Shown in pieces: positions 10,587-20,096 of a stretch of DNA of 57,267 nucleotides. Numbering within the stretch: the stretch's first letter is position 1; each line of letters opens with the position of its first letter. The position numbers were made by a program, and so were the translations under genes. The notes under the pieces are model-generated. The model saw nothing but the letters and a program-made list of their open reading frames with translations, was not told the DNA's origin and ran no database searches. The DNA comes from Azotobacter paspali (lineage in GTDB: Bacteria; Pseudomonadota; Gammaproteobacteria; Pseudomonadales; Pseudomonadaceae), in assembly GCF_042434745.1 (NCBI RefSeq), contig NZ_JBHLSS010000055.1. The stretch is one strand, 5' to 3'.

Positions 10587-11290
10587 ACCTGCTGCTGCTC
10601 GATGACGCCGACTTCGTCGGCGCCGACCGGGCGGTCCTGCGCGACCGCCGCCTGCACCACCTGCGCGAGGTGCACCGTGCCGAGGCCGGCGACAGCCTGC
10701 GCGTCGGCCGCCTGGGCGGTGCCATGGGCGAAGGTCGCTTGCTGCGCCTCGAAGCCGCCGAGGCCGAATTGCAGGTGGTCTTCGACTGCCCGCCGCCGGC
10801 CAAGCTACCCCTGACCCTGCTGCTCGCCCTGCCCCGACCGAAGATGCTCAAGCGCGTGCTGCAGACGGTCGCCGCCATGGGTGTGCCGCGCCTGGTGCTG
10901 CTCAACAGCTATCGAGTGGAGAAGAGCTTCTGGCAGACCCCCTTCCTCGAAGTCGCGGCGATCCGCGAACAACTGCTCCTCGGCCTGGAACAGGCGCGCG
11001 ACACCATGCTACCGGAAGTGCTGGTCGAAAAGCGCTTCAAGCCCTTCGTCGAGGACCGCCTGCCGCAGCTCGCCGCCGACACCCTCGGCCTGCTCGGCCA
11101 TCCCGGCGACTACCCGCCTTGCCCACGCGCCGTCGAGCGGCCGGTGACCCTGGCTATCGGCCCAGAAGGCGGCTGGATTCCCTACGAAGTGGACAAGCTG
11201 CAAGCGGCGGGCCTTGCCCCGGTGCAACTGGGCGAGCGCATTCTGCGCGTGGAAACCGCCGTGACCGCCCTGCTCGCCCGCCTGTTCTGA
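10583..11290 (+). CDS. rsmE: 16S rRNA (uracil-1498-N3)-methyltransferase RsmE
   Basis: 235-aa SPOUT-class methyltransferase that modifies U1498 of 16S rRNA. The N-terminal PUA-like part (MNLLLLDDADFVGADRAVL, RLHHLREVHR) is followed by the trefoil-knot domain with LAIGPEGGW and LGERILRVETA, the SAM-binding knot loops. The start overlaps the tatC stop. The gene converges on opgH across a 111-bp gap containing GC-rich inverted repeats but no clear terminator. Confidence 0.95.
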   Translation: MNLLLLDDADFVGADRAVLRDRRLHHLREVHRAEAGDSLRVGRLGGAMGEGRLLRLEAAEAELQVVFDCPPPAKLPLTLLLALPRPKMLKRVLQTVAAMGVPRLVLLNSYRVEKSFWQTPFLEVAAIREQLLLGLEQARDTMLPEVLVEKRFKPFVEDRLPQLAADTLGLLGHPGDYPPCPRAVERPVTLAIGPEGGWIPYEVDKLQAAGLAPVQLGERILRVETAVTALLARLF

Positions 11291-11401
11291 GCACCGGGCA
11301 AGCGCGACTGGCCCCGATCCCCCGGCGGTCTCCGGCGCCGGGAATAACGGTCATAGATGTTCTACGTGGCGGGCGCCCGACGAATGGACGCCCGACACTC
11401 C

Positions 11402-14002
11402 TCACCCGGCCATCCGCACCCCGTCGACCGCCGGCTTCGTCTGGCTGCCCGGAGGAGCGACCAGCGGGCGGTCGCTGCTCCGGTACAGGCTGCCCAGCGA
11501 GCGTCGCCAAGGCGCTAGCCAGTTCTCCCAGCCCTCTTCCCAGAGTTGCAGGTGCAGGCGCGCCAGGACCACCGGATCGCCGAGCAGAGCCAGTCGTGCC
11601 CGGTCATCGAGCCGCTCGGGACCGACGGCCAGTGCATGAGTCACGCGTTCCGCGCGCAGCCGTTCGATCGCCAGCGACCGGCCATGGCGTGTCGTGGCCA
11701 TGGCACAGGCCAGGGCATTGTCCAGCGGGTCGACCACCGCCCGGACGAAGGCGCCGCCCAGCGCCCGCTGGCGGTTTTCCCGGGTATAGCGCTCGGTGGC
11801 GCGCAACTCGAGCGGTGCATCGTGCTCCTCGGGGATGAGGAACAGCTTCAGCGCACGCAGGCGCCGCCCCAGGCCGACCCGGCTGGAAAGCACCGATACC
11901 GGGATGGACAGCATCAGGGAACCGACGATCGGCGCCAGCCACCAGAGAAAATGCGGGCCCAGCCAAGCCACTAGCAAGGCCCAGAGGATGCCGATCAGGG
12001 TCTGCACGCCGTGACGGCGCAGCGCCTCGCCCCAGGAGGTGGAGCCGTCGTCGCGACGCGGCGACTTCCACTGGATCGAACGGCCAAGGAAGGCGCCGAT
12101 CACGAAGCAGCTATGGAAGAACATCCGCACCGGCGTCAGCAGGACGGAGCAGAACATCTCCAGCAGCACGCTCAGGGTCACCCGGAGCGTCCCACCATAG
12201 GGGCCGACGCCCTTGATCCAGACCAATACCAGGCTGAGCAGCTTGGGCAGCACCAGCATGGTCAGGGTGCTGTAGAACAGCAGCATCGCTTCCTGGGGAT
12301 ACCAGGGCATCCAGGCTGGGAACGCTCCCGCCACGCTGGCGGCATCCTGAGGCATCAGCAACTGGTGTGCGGCCATCAGTGCGGTGGAGAGCAGCAGGAA
12401 GGCGAACCACAGCGGCGCCGACAGATAGGACATCACTCCGGTGAGGAAAACCGCGCGGTGCACCGGATGTATGCCGCGGACCAGAAACAGGCGGAAGTTC
12501 ATCAGGTTGCCGTGGCACCAGCGGCGGTCGCGCTTGAGCTCGTCGAGCAGGTTCGGCGGCAGCTCTTCGTAGCTGCCCGGCAGATCGTGGGCGACCCACA
12601 CGCCCCAGCCGGCACGTCGCATCAGGGCGGCCTCGACGAAGTCGTGGGAAAGGATCGCCCCGGCGAACACCCCGCGCCCCGGCAACGGAGCCAGCGCGCA
12701 GTGCTCGATGAACGGCTCGATGCGGATGATCGCGTTGTGTCCCCAGTAGTGCGACTCGCCGAGCTGCCAGAAATGCATGCCGGCGGTCAGTAGCGGGCCG
12801 TAGACGCGGGTGGCGAACTGCTGCATGCGCGCATAGAGGGTGTCGCGGCCGGAAGCCTTGGGCGCGGTCTGGATGATCCCGGCTTCAGGATTAGCCTCCA
12901 TCAGCCGTACCAGCGTGGCCAGGCAGTCGCCGCTCATCACGCTGTCGGCATCCATCACCACCATGTAGCGGTACTGGCTACCCCAGCGCCGGCAGAAGTC
13001 GTCGATGTTGCCGCTCTTGCGTTTCACCCGGCGCCGGCGCCGGCGATAGAAGATGTGCCCGGAGCCGCCGGTCTCGCGGCACAGGTCGAACCAGGCCTGC
13101 TGCTCGGCGGCGGCGATTTCGGCCGAGCTGCTGTCGCTGAGGATGAAGAAGTCGAAGCGCGCCAGCTCGCCAGTGGCGGCCAGCGACTCGTAGGTCGCCC
13201 GCAGGCCGGCGAAGGCCCGCGCCACGTCCTCGTTGCAGATCGGCATGACGATGGCCGTGCGTATCTCGGCGGGAATCGGCCCGCTTCCCGCCTCGGCGGC
13301 GCAGATGTGCCGGCCCCCACGCCCGCGCAACAACTCCCAGAAGCCCATCACCGCCGTCCAGAAACCGGCCGAGACCCAACCGAAGAGCAGCGCGAAGAGG
13401 CCGAGCACGCTGCCCTCGAGCAGGTACGGCAGCGCCGTGCCCAGGCTCTGCCAGGGGCTTGGCGGGGTGCCTTCGACGAACTGGGCGATCGTGGAATAGG
13501 ACCAGTCGCAGCATGGCAGGATGTCGCGCATGTACCAAGTGGCCAACGCGGTCGGTCCCAGCATCAGCAGCAACAGAAGCAACCTGCGCCGCGAGGCGCC
13601 CCGCTGCCAGCTCACCGGCGGCAGATCGCGCGGCGGCGACGGGTTGCGGCGGCCGGTGAAGCGGCGCCAGAGGCGCAGCAGCGGATTGCAGTCCCAAGGC
13701 TCGGGGACAACCGGGGTACGGCAAATCGGCGGCGCGGCCGCCAGACAGGCACGGCCGGCGGCATCGCTGGCAAGCCGCCCGGTGGCGACCGGTTCGTCGC
13801 CGTAGCCTTCGCTCAGGCGCCGGGAGGCCGAGGCCAAGGCGGCATCGCCGAGCCCCGCCCGGGCGCCGCCGGCCAGTCTGCAGTGCAGTTCGGCGAGCGA
13901 GTCGGCATCGGTCAGACGCCCGCGCTCCGCCGCGGCCAGGGGCAGATGGCGCAAATACTCATCCAGCGGAGCCTGACGAAAGGTCGGATTATTCTTTGGC
14001 AT
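11402..14002 (-). CDS. opgH: Glucan biosynthesis glucosyltransferase H, copy 1 (diverged paralogue)
   Basis: 866-aa inner-membrane family 2 glucosyltransferase that makes the beta-1,2-linked backbone of osmoregulated periplasmic glucans. It has two N-terminal membrane segments, a cytoplasmic GT-A domain with VVMDADSVMSG near residue 350 and the RRWCHGN acceptor/processivity motif near residue 495, then several C-terminal membrane segments. It overlaps opgG copy 1 by 14 bp. Compared with copy 2, the catalytic core is nearly the same, while the N-terminus, the segment after PLWFAFLLLSTALM and the C-terminus differ. Copy 2 is nearer to standard OpgH in those regions, so this is likely the derived duplicate. 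Confidence 0.93.
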   Translation of the reverse strand: MPKNNPTFRQAPLDEYLRHLPLAAAERGRLTDADSLAELHCRLAGGARAGLGDAALASASRRLSEGYGDEPVATGRLASDAAGRACLAAAPPICRTPVVPEPWDCNPLLRLWRRFTGRRNPSPPRDLPPVSWQRGASRRRLLLLLLMLGPTALATWYMRDILPCCDWSYSTIAQFVEGTPPSPWQSLGTALPYLLEGSVLGLFALLFGWVSAGFWTAVMGFWELLRGRGGRHICAAEAGSGPIPAEIRTAIVMPICNEDVARAFAGLRATYESLAATGELARFDFFILSDSSSAEIAAAEQQAWFDLCRETGGSGHIFYRRRRRRVKRKSGNIDDFCRRWGSQYRYMVVMDADSVMSGDCLATLVRLMEANPEAGIIQTAPKASGRDTLYARMQQFATRVYGPLLTAGMHFWQLGESHYWGHNAIIRIEPFIEHCALAPLPGRGVFAGAILSHDFVEAALMRRAGWGVWVAHDLPGSYEELPPNLLDELKRDRRWCHGNLMNFRLFLVRGIHPVHRAVFLTGVMSYLSAPLWFAFLLLSTALMAAHQLLMPQDAASVAGAFPAWMPWYPQEAMLLFYSTLTMLVLPKLLSLVLVWIKGVGPYGGTLRVTLSVLLEMFCSVLLTPVRMFFHSCFVIGAFLGRSIQWKSPRRDDGSTSWGEALRRHGVQTLIGILWALLVAWLGPHFLWWLAPIVGSLMLSIPVSVLSSRVGLGRRLRALKLFLIPEEHDAPLELRATERYTRENRQRALGGAFVRAVVDPLDNALACAMATTRHGRSLAIERLRAERVTHALAVGPERLDDRARLALLGDPVVLARLHLQLWEEGWENWLAPWRRSLGSLYRSSDRPLVAPPGSQTKPAVDGVRMAG

Positions 14003-15542
14003 GCAACTGGTAGCTCCAGATTTCGGTCAGGCGTCGGTCGCCCTTGACCAATGCGGCGTACATCTCCACCGGCCGCTGTGGGTCCTTGACTTTCAAACGC
14101 AGGGTAAGGCGCCAACCCCGGATGGCCGGGTGGTAGCGCAAGCTGTTTTCCAGCAATTCGCCGTTGTTATCGACGTTGACTTGGCTGGCCAGCGGCGTGT
14201 CCGGCGCCAGCGCCTGCAGCGCCGGCCCCTCGAAATCCACCAGCAGCAGCGTGCTGCCGTCGGCCTGGCGAATCAGGTTGCGCTGCTTCAGTTCGCCCCG
14301 CGAACGCAGGGTCTGCCTGACCCAGGCCGAGCTGCCGGCATACAGCGCCGCCTCGTCGCGGGTCCAGTGCAGGCGGTAGGCGAAGTCCAGCGGCCGCCCA
14401 GGCGCGGGCACGCTCTTCGGCCGCCAGAAGGCGACGATATTGTCGTTGGTTTCGTCCGGGGTGGGGATCTCGACCAGCTCCACGCTGCCCGCCCCCCACT
14501 GGCCCAGCGGCTCGATCCAGGCGCTCGGGCGCAGGTCGTAGCGATCGTCCAGGTCTTCGTAATCGGAGAACTCGCGGCCACGCTGCAGCAGGCCGAAGCC
14601 GCGCGGGTTCTCCACGCTGTAGGGGGTGACCGTCAACTGCTGCGGATTTTGCAGCGGGCGCCAGATCCGGTCGCCGTTGCCGTCATGGATCAACAGGCCG
14701 CTGGAGTCGTGGATCTGCGGACGGAAATTGGCCTGCGGCGACGGCTGGTTGTCGCCGAACAGGAACATGCTAGTCAACGGTGCCAGGCCCAGCCGGCCGA
14801 CCGGCCCGCGCAGGAAGAGCCGCGCCTCGACATCCACCCAGGTGTCCTGGCCCGGATGCAGGACCATCCGGTAGGCGCCGGTAGCGCGCGGCGAGTCGAG
14901 CAGGGCGAAAATGGTCAGATGACGATCCTGGGGCTTCGGACGCTCGATCCAGAATTCGCGAAAGCGCGGAAACTCCTCGCCGGAGGGTAGCGCGGTGTCG
15001 AGCGCCAAGCCGCGAGCGGAGAGGCCGAACACCTGCCCCTGGCCGACCACACGGAAATAGCTGGCGCCGAGGAAGGTGGCGACCTCATCCTGCTTGTCCG
15101 CACGGTTGATCGGATAAAGCACGCGAAAGCCGGCATAGCCGAGCTTCCCGACCGTCTTGGGATCGATGCGCAGCGAGCCGAAATCGAAACGCGAGGGGTC
15201 GTATTCGATCTCCTTGGCATGGCCGGCCACCACTTCGTTGATGCGCACCGGAGTGGCGAAATGCATACCTTGATGGTGAAAGCCCAGCTTGAAATGGGTC
15301 TTCTCGTTGGTCCAGTAAGCCTTTTCGGCCCGGAAGCGGATCTGCTGGTAATCGGCGAAGGCCATTCCGGCGAATTCGGCCGGCAGGTTGCTGACCGGAG
15401 CGACGTAGGGCTCGCCGGCCAGGCGCCTAGCTCGTTCGGCCACTTCGCCGAAGTCGAAGCCCCAGGCCGGAGCGACGCCTTGCGCCAAAAAGGCGAAACC
15501 GGCCAGCAGCAGGCCGCGGCATGAAGCGATCATCGACGTCAT
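13989..15542 (-). CDS. opgG: Glucan biosynthesis protein G, copy 1 (periplasmic)
   Basis: About 517-aa periplasmic OpgG. The N-terminus is a signal peptide (CRGLLLAGFAFLAQGVAPAWG) with mature start near FDFGEVAERARRLA, followed by the beta-sandwich domain with FADYQQIRFRAEKAYW and the conserved EIPTPDETNDNIVAFW block. It is thought to process or branch the glucan chain made by OpgH. The start is uncertain: ATG at 15542 or 15560 both lead into the signal peptide and neither has a good Shine-Dalgarno. First gene of a two-gene operon with opgH copy 1. Confidence 0.92.
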   Translation of the reverse strand: MTSMIASCRGLLLAGFAFLAQGVAPAWGFDFGEVAERARRLAGEPYVAPVSNLPAEFAGMAFADYQQIRFRAEKAYWTNEKTHFKLGFHHQGMHFATPVRINEVVAGHAKEIEYDPSRFDFGSLRIDPKTVGKLGYAGFRVLYPINRADKQDEVATFLGASYFRVVGQGQVFGLSARGLALDTALPSGEEFPRFREFWIERPKPQDRHLTIFALLDSPRATGAYRMVLHPGQDTWVDVEARLFLRGPVGRLGLAPLTSMFLFGDNQPSPQANFRPQIHDSSGLLIHDGNGDRIWRPLQNPQQLTVTPYSVENPRGFGLLQRGREFSDYEDLDDRYDLRPSAWIEPLGQWGAGSVELVEIPTPDETNDNIVAFWRPKSVPAPGRPLDFAYRLHWTRDEAALYAGSSAWVRQTLRSRGELKQRNLIRQADGSTLLLVDFEGPALQALAPDTPLASQVNVDNNGELLENSLRYHPAIRGWRLTLRLKVKDPQRPVEMYAALVKGDRRLTEIWSYQLHAKE

Positions 15543-15599
15543 TGCGCAAGGCTCGGGCATGGCTGAAGGAAGGGATGGACGGGACTGTCGGCCAGCCAC

Positions 15600-15973
15600 T
15601 CTAATCTATTGAAAAAAATAGAGAAAACCAGAGATTTGCGGAAAGCCGCAAGTGATTGATTTTTCTTTTAAATTCATATGTTTAAATATTCTTAACCAAA
15701 TCCTTCGAAAAACGCCGGGAAAGACGACGAGCGATTTCCGGTCGAGCAGGATAACAGCCTCCGGCCTTTCGCAGGACCGACTTGGAAGCAAAGTGATAAG
15801 AGAAACCCGGTGTCCCCGGCCGGATTCCCACCTCCGCCATAGCCTGGGAAATCAGCCGCCGCCAAGCAGCGGGTCCTGACTCACCCGTACCACAGGAGCC
15901 GTTAAGCGCCCGCCCAGGCTCGGGGCTGGCGCCAAGCCCTGCGACTTCGGGCGCGCGCGGCAGCCATCCATCC
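15600..15973. other. AT-rich intergenic region between the two opgGH operons
   Basis: No gene is supported here. Positions 15600-15720 are strikingly AT-rich for this genome and include a perfect 6-bp hairpin (TTGCGG-AAAG-CCGCAA, 15636-15651). This part lies just upstream of opgG copy 1 and probably holds its promoter and leader. The remainder is GC-rich and follows the end of opgH copy 2. No clear intrinsic terminator is visible. Confidence 0.6.
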
Positions 15974-18529
15974 CTATCTCGCCAGCAGCAATCCCGCCGT
16001 CTCCGACGTGCTCCCGTTCGCCACGCCGCTTCGGCAGGCGCCGGTCAACGGCTGGCGCCAAGGGGCTAGCCAATTCTCCCGGCCCTCCTCCCACAACTGC
16101 AGATGCAGGCGCGCCAAGGCCACCGGGTCACTCAGCAGGGCCAGGCGGCTCTCGCCGTCCAGTCCTTCCGGTCCGGCGGCCAGCGCCTGTTCCACGCGCT
16201 CGCGACGCCGCCTCTCGATGGCCTCGGCCGTGCCGTGCCGCGCCGTACCCATGGCGCAGGCCAGGGCATTGAACCACGGGTCGACGGCCGCCCGGATGAA
16301 CCCGTTCCCGAACGCCCGCTGCCGGTTCTCCCCGGTGTAGCGCTCGGTGGCGCGCAACTCGGGCGGCGCATCGTACTCCTCGGGGATGAGGAATAACCTG
16401 CCGCGACGCGCGCGCAGGCCCCATCCGACCCAGCTAGTGACCACCGAAACCGGAATGGAGAGTATCAGCGACCCCAGAATGGGCGACAGCCACCAGAGGA
16501 AGCGCGGGTTCAGCCAGGCCACCAGCAGCGCCCAGGCAATGCCGAGCAGGGTCTGCCCGCCATGCCGGCGCACGGCCTCGCTCCAGGTGGTAGCGTCGTC
16601 GTCGCGCTGCGGAGACTTCCACTGCACCGACCAGCCGAGAAACGCGGCGATCACGAAGCGGGTGTGGAAAAGCATGCGCACCGGCGCCACCAGCATCGAG
16701 AAAAGCATTTCCAGCACCATACTCAAGACTACCTTGAAAGCTCCGCCGTAGGCCTTGGCCCCCTTCGCCCAGACCAGAATCACGCTGAGCAGCTTGGGCA
16801 GAAACAGCAGCGTCAGGGTGGTCGAGAACAGCGCGATGGCACGCTCCGGGTGCCATTGCGGCCAGATCGGGAAGAGTTGCCTGGGCGCCAGGAAGTACTG
16901 CGGCTCCATCAACTGATGTACCGCCAGTAGCGCGGTGGAGAGCACCAGGAAAGCGAACCACAACGGAGCCGACAGATAGGACATCACCCCGGTAAGGAAC
17001 ACCGCGCGGTGCACCGGGTGCATGCCCTTGACCAGGAACAGCCGGAAATTCATCAAATTGCCTTGGCACCAGCGGCGGTCGCGCTTGAGCTCGTCGAGCA
17101 GGTTCGGCGGCAGTTCCTCGTAGCTGCCCGGCAGATCGTAGGCGATCCACACCCCCCAGCCGGCGCGCCGCATCAGGGCGGCCTCGACGAAGTCGTGGGA
17201 AAGAATCGCCCCGGCGAATGCCCCCCTGCCCGATAGCGGAGCCAGCGCGCAGTGCTCGATGAACGGCTTGACACGGATGATCGCGTTGTGTCCCCAGTAG
17301 TGCGACTCGCCGAGCTGCCAGAAATGCAGGCCGGCGGTGAACAGCGGGCCGTAGACGCGGGTGGCGAACTGCTGCAAGCGTGCGTAGAGCGTGTCCATGC
17401 CAGAGGCCTTCGGCGCAGTCTGGATGATCCCGGCCTCGGGATTGGCCTCCATCAGTCGAACCAGCTTGGTCAGACACTCGCCGCTCATCACGCTGTCGGC
17501 ATCCATCACCACCATGTAGCGGTATTGACTGCCCCAGCGCCGGCAGAAGTCGTCGATGTTGCCGCTCTTGCGTTTCACTCGGCGCCGGCGCCGGCGATAG
17601 AAGATGCGCCCGGAGCCGCCGGTCTCGCGGCACAGTTCGAGCCAAGCCTGCTGCTCGGCGACAGCGATGTCGGCCGAGCTGCTGTCGCTGAGGACGAAGA
17701 AGTCGAAGCGCGCCAACTCGCCAGTGGCGGCCAGCGACTCGTAGGTCGCCCGCAGGCCGGCGAACACGCGCGCCACGTCCTCGTTGCAGATCGGCATGAC
17801 GATGGCCGTGCGAGCCTCGGCGGCGATTGGTTCGTCGCCTGCGCTGCTGCCGGAAATGCGGTAACGGTCACGCCCGCTGAGCAGTTCCCAGAAGCCCATC
17901 AAGGCCGTCCAGAAGCCGGCCGAAACCCAGCAGAACAGGATGGTGAAGAGAAACAGCACGCCGAACTGGAGGATATACGGCAAGACCTGTTGCAGGCTCT
18001 GTTGCCAGCTCTGCCGGCTGATCTCGGCGAGATCGACGAAGGCCCAGCCCTGATAGGGCAGGATGCCCTTCATGTACCAAGTGGCCAGGGCGGTCTGGCC
18101 CAACATCAGCACCAGCAGGATGAGCCGGCGCAGCGAGCCGACCCGCTGCCAACGAGCCTTCGGCAGATCGCGGGTCGGCCTGGGCGGACTCCGCCGGCCG
18201 GTGAGCCGGTACCAGAAACGTACCAATACATTGGTTCGCCAGGGCTCGGGAACGACCTTGGTGCGCCGGATCGGCGGTGCGGCCTTGAGGCAGGGACGGC
18301 CGGCGTCATCCATGTCGATCCCGTCCCGTTCGCGGTCACCCAGCCCGAGGCGCCTGGCGGCCGAGGCCAAAGCGGGATCGGCGGCCGGCGCCGCAGACGC
18401 TCCGGCCAGCCGGCGATGCAGTTCGGCCAGCGAATCGGCATCGGCCAGACGTTCGCATTCCAGCGCATCCAGCGGCAGATGTTCGAGGTATTCGGCCAGC
18501 GGAGTCTCGAAAGGCGTCGGATTATTCAT
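15974..18529 (-). CDS. opgH: Glucan biosynthesis glucosyltransferase H, copy 2 (canonical)
   Basis: 851-aa polytopic glucosyltransferase with the same layout as copy 1: two early membrane segments, GT-A core with VVMDADSVMSG near residue 340, RRWCQGN, and a C-terminal membrane bundle. The region MEPQYFLAPRQLFPIWPQWHPE and the N-terminal PPIRRTKVVPEPWRTN resemble ordinary Pseudomonas OpgH, so this is the likely orthologue. Its ATG lies inside the end of opgG copy 2 (8-bp overlap, ATGAATAA), implying coupled translation. The order opgGH-dtd-pip on its upstream side matches P. aeruginosa apart from an inserted UPF0158 gene. Confidence 0.95.
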   Translation of the reverse strand: MNNPTPFETPLAEYLEHLPLDALECERLADADSLAELHRRLAGASAAPAADPALASAARRLGLGDRERDGIDMDDAGRPCLKAAPPIRRTKVVPEPWRTNVLVRFWYRLTGRRSPPRPTRDLPKARWQRVGSLRRLILLVLMLGQTALATWYMKGILPYQGWAFVDLAEISRQSWQQSLQQVLPYILQFGVLFLFTILFCWVSAGFWTALMGFWELLSGRDRYRISGSSAGDEPIAAEARTAIVMPICNEDVARVFAGLRATYESLAATGELARFDFFVLSDSSSADIAVAEQQAWLELCRETGGSGRIFYRRRRRRVKRKSGNIDDFCRRWGSQYRYMVVMDADSVMSGECLTKLVRLMEANPEAGIIQTAPKASGMDTLYARLQQFATRVYGPLFTAGLHFWQLGESHYWGHNAIIRVKPFIEHCALAPLSGRGAFAGAILSHDFVEAALMRRAGWGVWIAYDLPGSYEELPPNLLDELKRDRRWCQGNLMNFRLFLVKGMHPVHRAVFLTGVMSYLSAPLWFAFLVLSTALLAVHQLMEPQYFLAPRQLFPIWPQWHPERAIALFSTTLTLLFLPKLLSVILVWAKGAKAYGGAFKVVLSMVLEMLFSMLVAPVRMLFHTRFVIAAFLGWSVQWKSPQRDDDATTWSEAVRRHGGQTLLGIAWALLVAWLNPRFLWWLSPILGSLILSIPVSVVTSWVGWGLRARRGRLFLIPEEYDAPPELRATERYTGENRQRAFGNGFIRAAVDPWFNALACAMGTARHGTAEAIERRRRERVEQALAAGPEGLDGESRLALLSDPVALARLHLQLWEEGRENWLAPWRQPLTGACRSGVANGSTSETAGLLLAR

Positions 18530-20096
18530 TGGCGGGCAACTGGTAGCTCCAGGTTTCGGTCAGGGTCTTCTCGCCGTTGACCAGCGCGACACGCATCTCC
18601 GTCGGCTTCTTCGGATCCTTGACGCTGACCCGCAGTATCAGGCGCCAACCCTTGGTAGCCGGGTTGTAACGCAGGCTGTTCTCCTTCACCTCGACATTGC
18701 CGTCGACGCCGAGCAGGGGGCGGAGCGGCGCATCCGGCGGCAGCTTTTTCAGCGCGGGACCCTCGAAGTCGACCACCAACGCCGTGCTGCCGTCCGGCTG
18801 GCGGACCAGGTTCTTCTGCTTCACGTCGCCCGCCGCGCGCAGGGTCTGCTCGACCCAGGCGGAATCCCGGTCGTGCAGCCCCGGCTCGTCACGGGTCCAG
18901 TGCAGGCGGTAGTTCAGGTCCAGCGGCTGGCCCGGCTCCGGCTGGCTGGCCGGACTCCAGAAAGCGACGATGTTGTCGTTGGTTTCGTCCGGGGTGGGGA
19001 TCTCGACCAGCTCCACGCTGCCCTTGCCCCAGTCGCCTTGCGGCTCGACCCAGGCGCTCGGACGCAGGTCGTAGCGGTCGTCCAGGTCCTCGTAGCGCGA
19101 GAATTCGCGGCCGCGCTGAAGCAGACCGAAGCCTTTCGGATTCTCCACGCTGTAGCTGCTCACCGACAGGTGCTTCGGGTTGTTCAGCGGGCGCCAGATC
19201 CATTCGTCGTTGCCGGAATGGATCTGCAGACCGCTGGAATCGTGCAGCTCCGGACGGTAGTTGGGCTGTGCCGGAGGCTGGTTGCCGCCGAATAGGAACA
19301 TGCTGGTCAACGGCGCCAGGCCCAGCTTGCCGACCTTTTCGCGCAGGAACAGCCGGGACTGGACATCGACCACCGCGTCGCGGCCCGGATGCAGCACGAA
19401 GCGATAGGCGCCGGTGGCACGTGGCGAGTCGAGCAGGGCGAAGATCGTCAGATGCTTGTCCTGCGGCTTCGGCTGTTCGATCCAGAACTCGCGAAAGCGC
19501 GGGAACTCCTCGCCCGAAGGCTGCGCCGTGTCGATCGCCAGGCCGCGGGCCGACAGGCCGTAAGCCTGGCCCTTGCCGACCACGCGAAAATAGCTGGCGC
19601 CGAGGAAGGTGGTGATCTCGTCGCGCTTGTTCGCGCCGTTGATCGGATAGAGCACGCGGAAGCCGGCGTAGCCCAGATTTCTGGTCGCGTTGCGGTCGAA
19701 GTGCAGGGTGCCGAAATCGAAGCGTGCGGGGTCATAGGGGATTTCCGCGACCCCGCCGCCGGCGATCTCGTTGATTTTCACGGGCGTGTTGAAGTGCATG
19801 CCTTGGTGATAGAAGCTCAGCTTGAAGGGCGTCTTCCTGTCCGACCAGTAGGCCTTGTCCGGACGGAAGCGGATCTGTTGGTAGTCGGCGAACGTCATTT
19901 CGCTGAACTCGGCAGGCAGGTTACTGGCTGGAGCGGCGAATTTCTCGGCGGCCAGGCTTTTCGCCTTTTCGGCCACGTCGTCCAGATCGAAGGCCTGGGC
20001 CGGGGCGGGCTCCAGCGCCAAGACGAGCAGCCCGGCCAATAACAATCCATACGGAGGGTGGTTGCGTGATACGGAAAAAACCGAACGGGAAAACAT
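18522..20096 (-). CDS. opgG: Glucan biosynthesis protein G, copy 2 (periplasmic)
   Basis: 524-aa periplasmic OpgG partner of opgH copy 2. The signal peptide runs to about residue 36 (LLLAGLLVLALEPAPAQA before FDLDDVAEKAKSLA). The body has FADYQQIRFRPDKAYW, NIVAFW and other OpgG blocks. The ATG at 20096 has AGGAGG eight bases upstream, the best start signal of either opgG. An ORF extension of about 90 codons upstream is rejected because it lacks a signal and is not conserved. Confidence 0.96.
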   Translation of the reverse strand: MFSRSVFSVSRNHPPYGLLLAGLLVLALEPAPAQAFDLDDVAEKAKSLAAEKFAAPASNLPAEFSEMTFADYQQIRFRPDKAYWSDRKTPFKLSFYHQGMHFNTPVKINEIAGGGVAEIPYDPARFDFGTLHFDRNATRNLGYAGFRVLYPINGANKRDEITTFLGASYFRVVGKGQAYGLSARGLAIDTAQPSGEEFPRFREFWIEQPKPQDKHLTIFALLDSPRATGAYRFVLHPGRDAVVDVQSRLFLREKVGKLGLAPLTSMFLFGGNQPPAQPNYRPELHDSSGLQIHSGNDEWIWRPLNNPKHLSVSSYSVENPKGFGLLQRGREFSRYEDLDDRYDLRPSAWVEPQGDWGKGSVELVEIPTPDETNDNIVAFWSPASQPEPGQPLDLNYRLHWTRDEPGLHDRDSAWVEQTLRAAGDVKQKNLVRQPDGSTALVVDFEGPALKKLPPDAPLRPLLGVDGNVEVKENSLRYNPATKGWRLILRVSVKDPKKPTEMRVALVNGEKTLTETWSYQLPANE

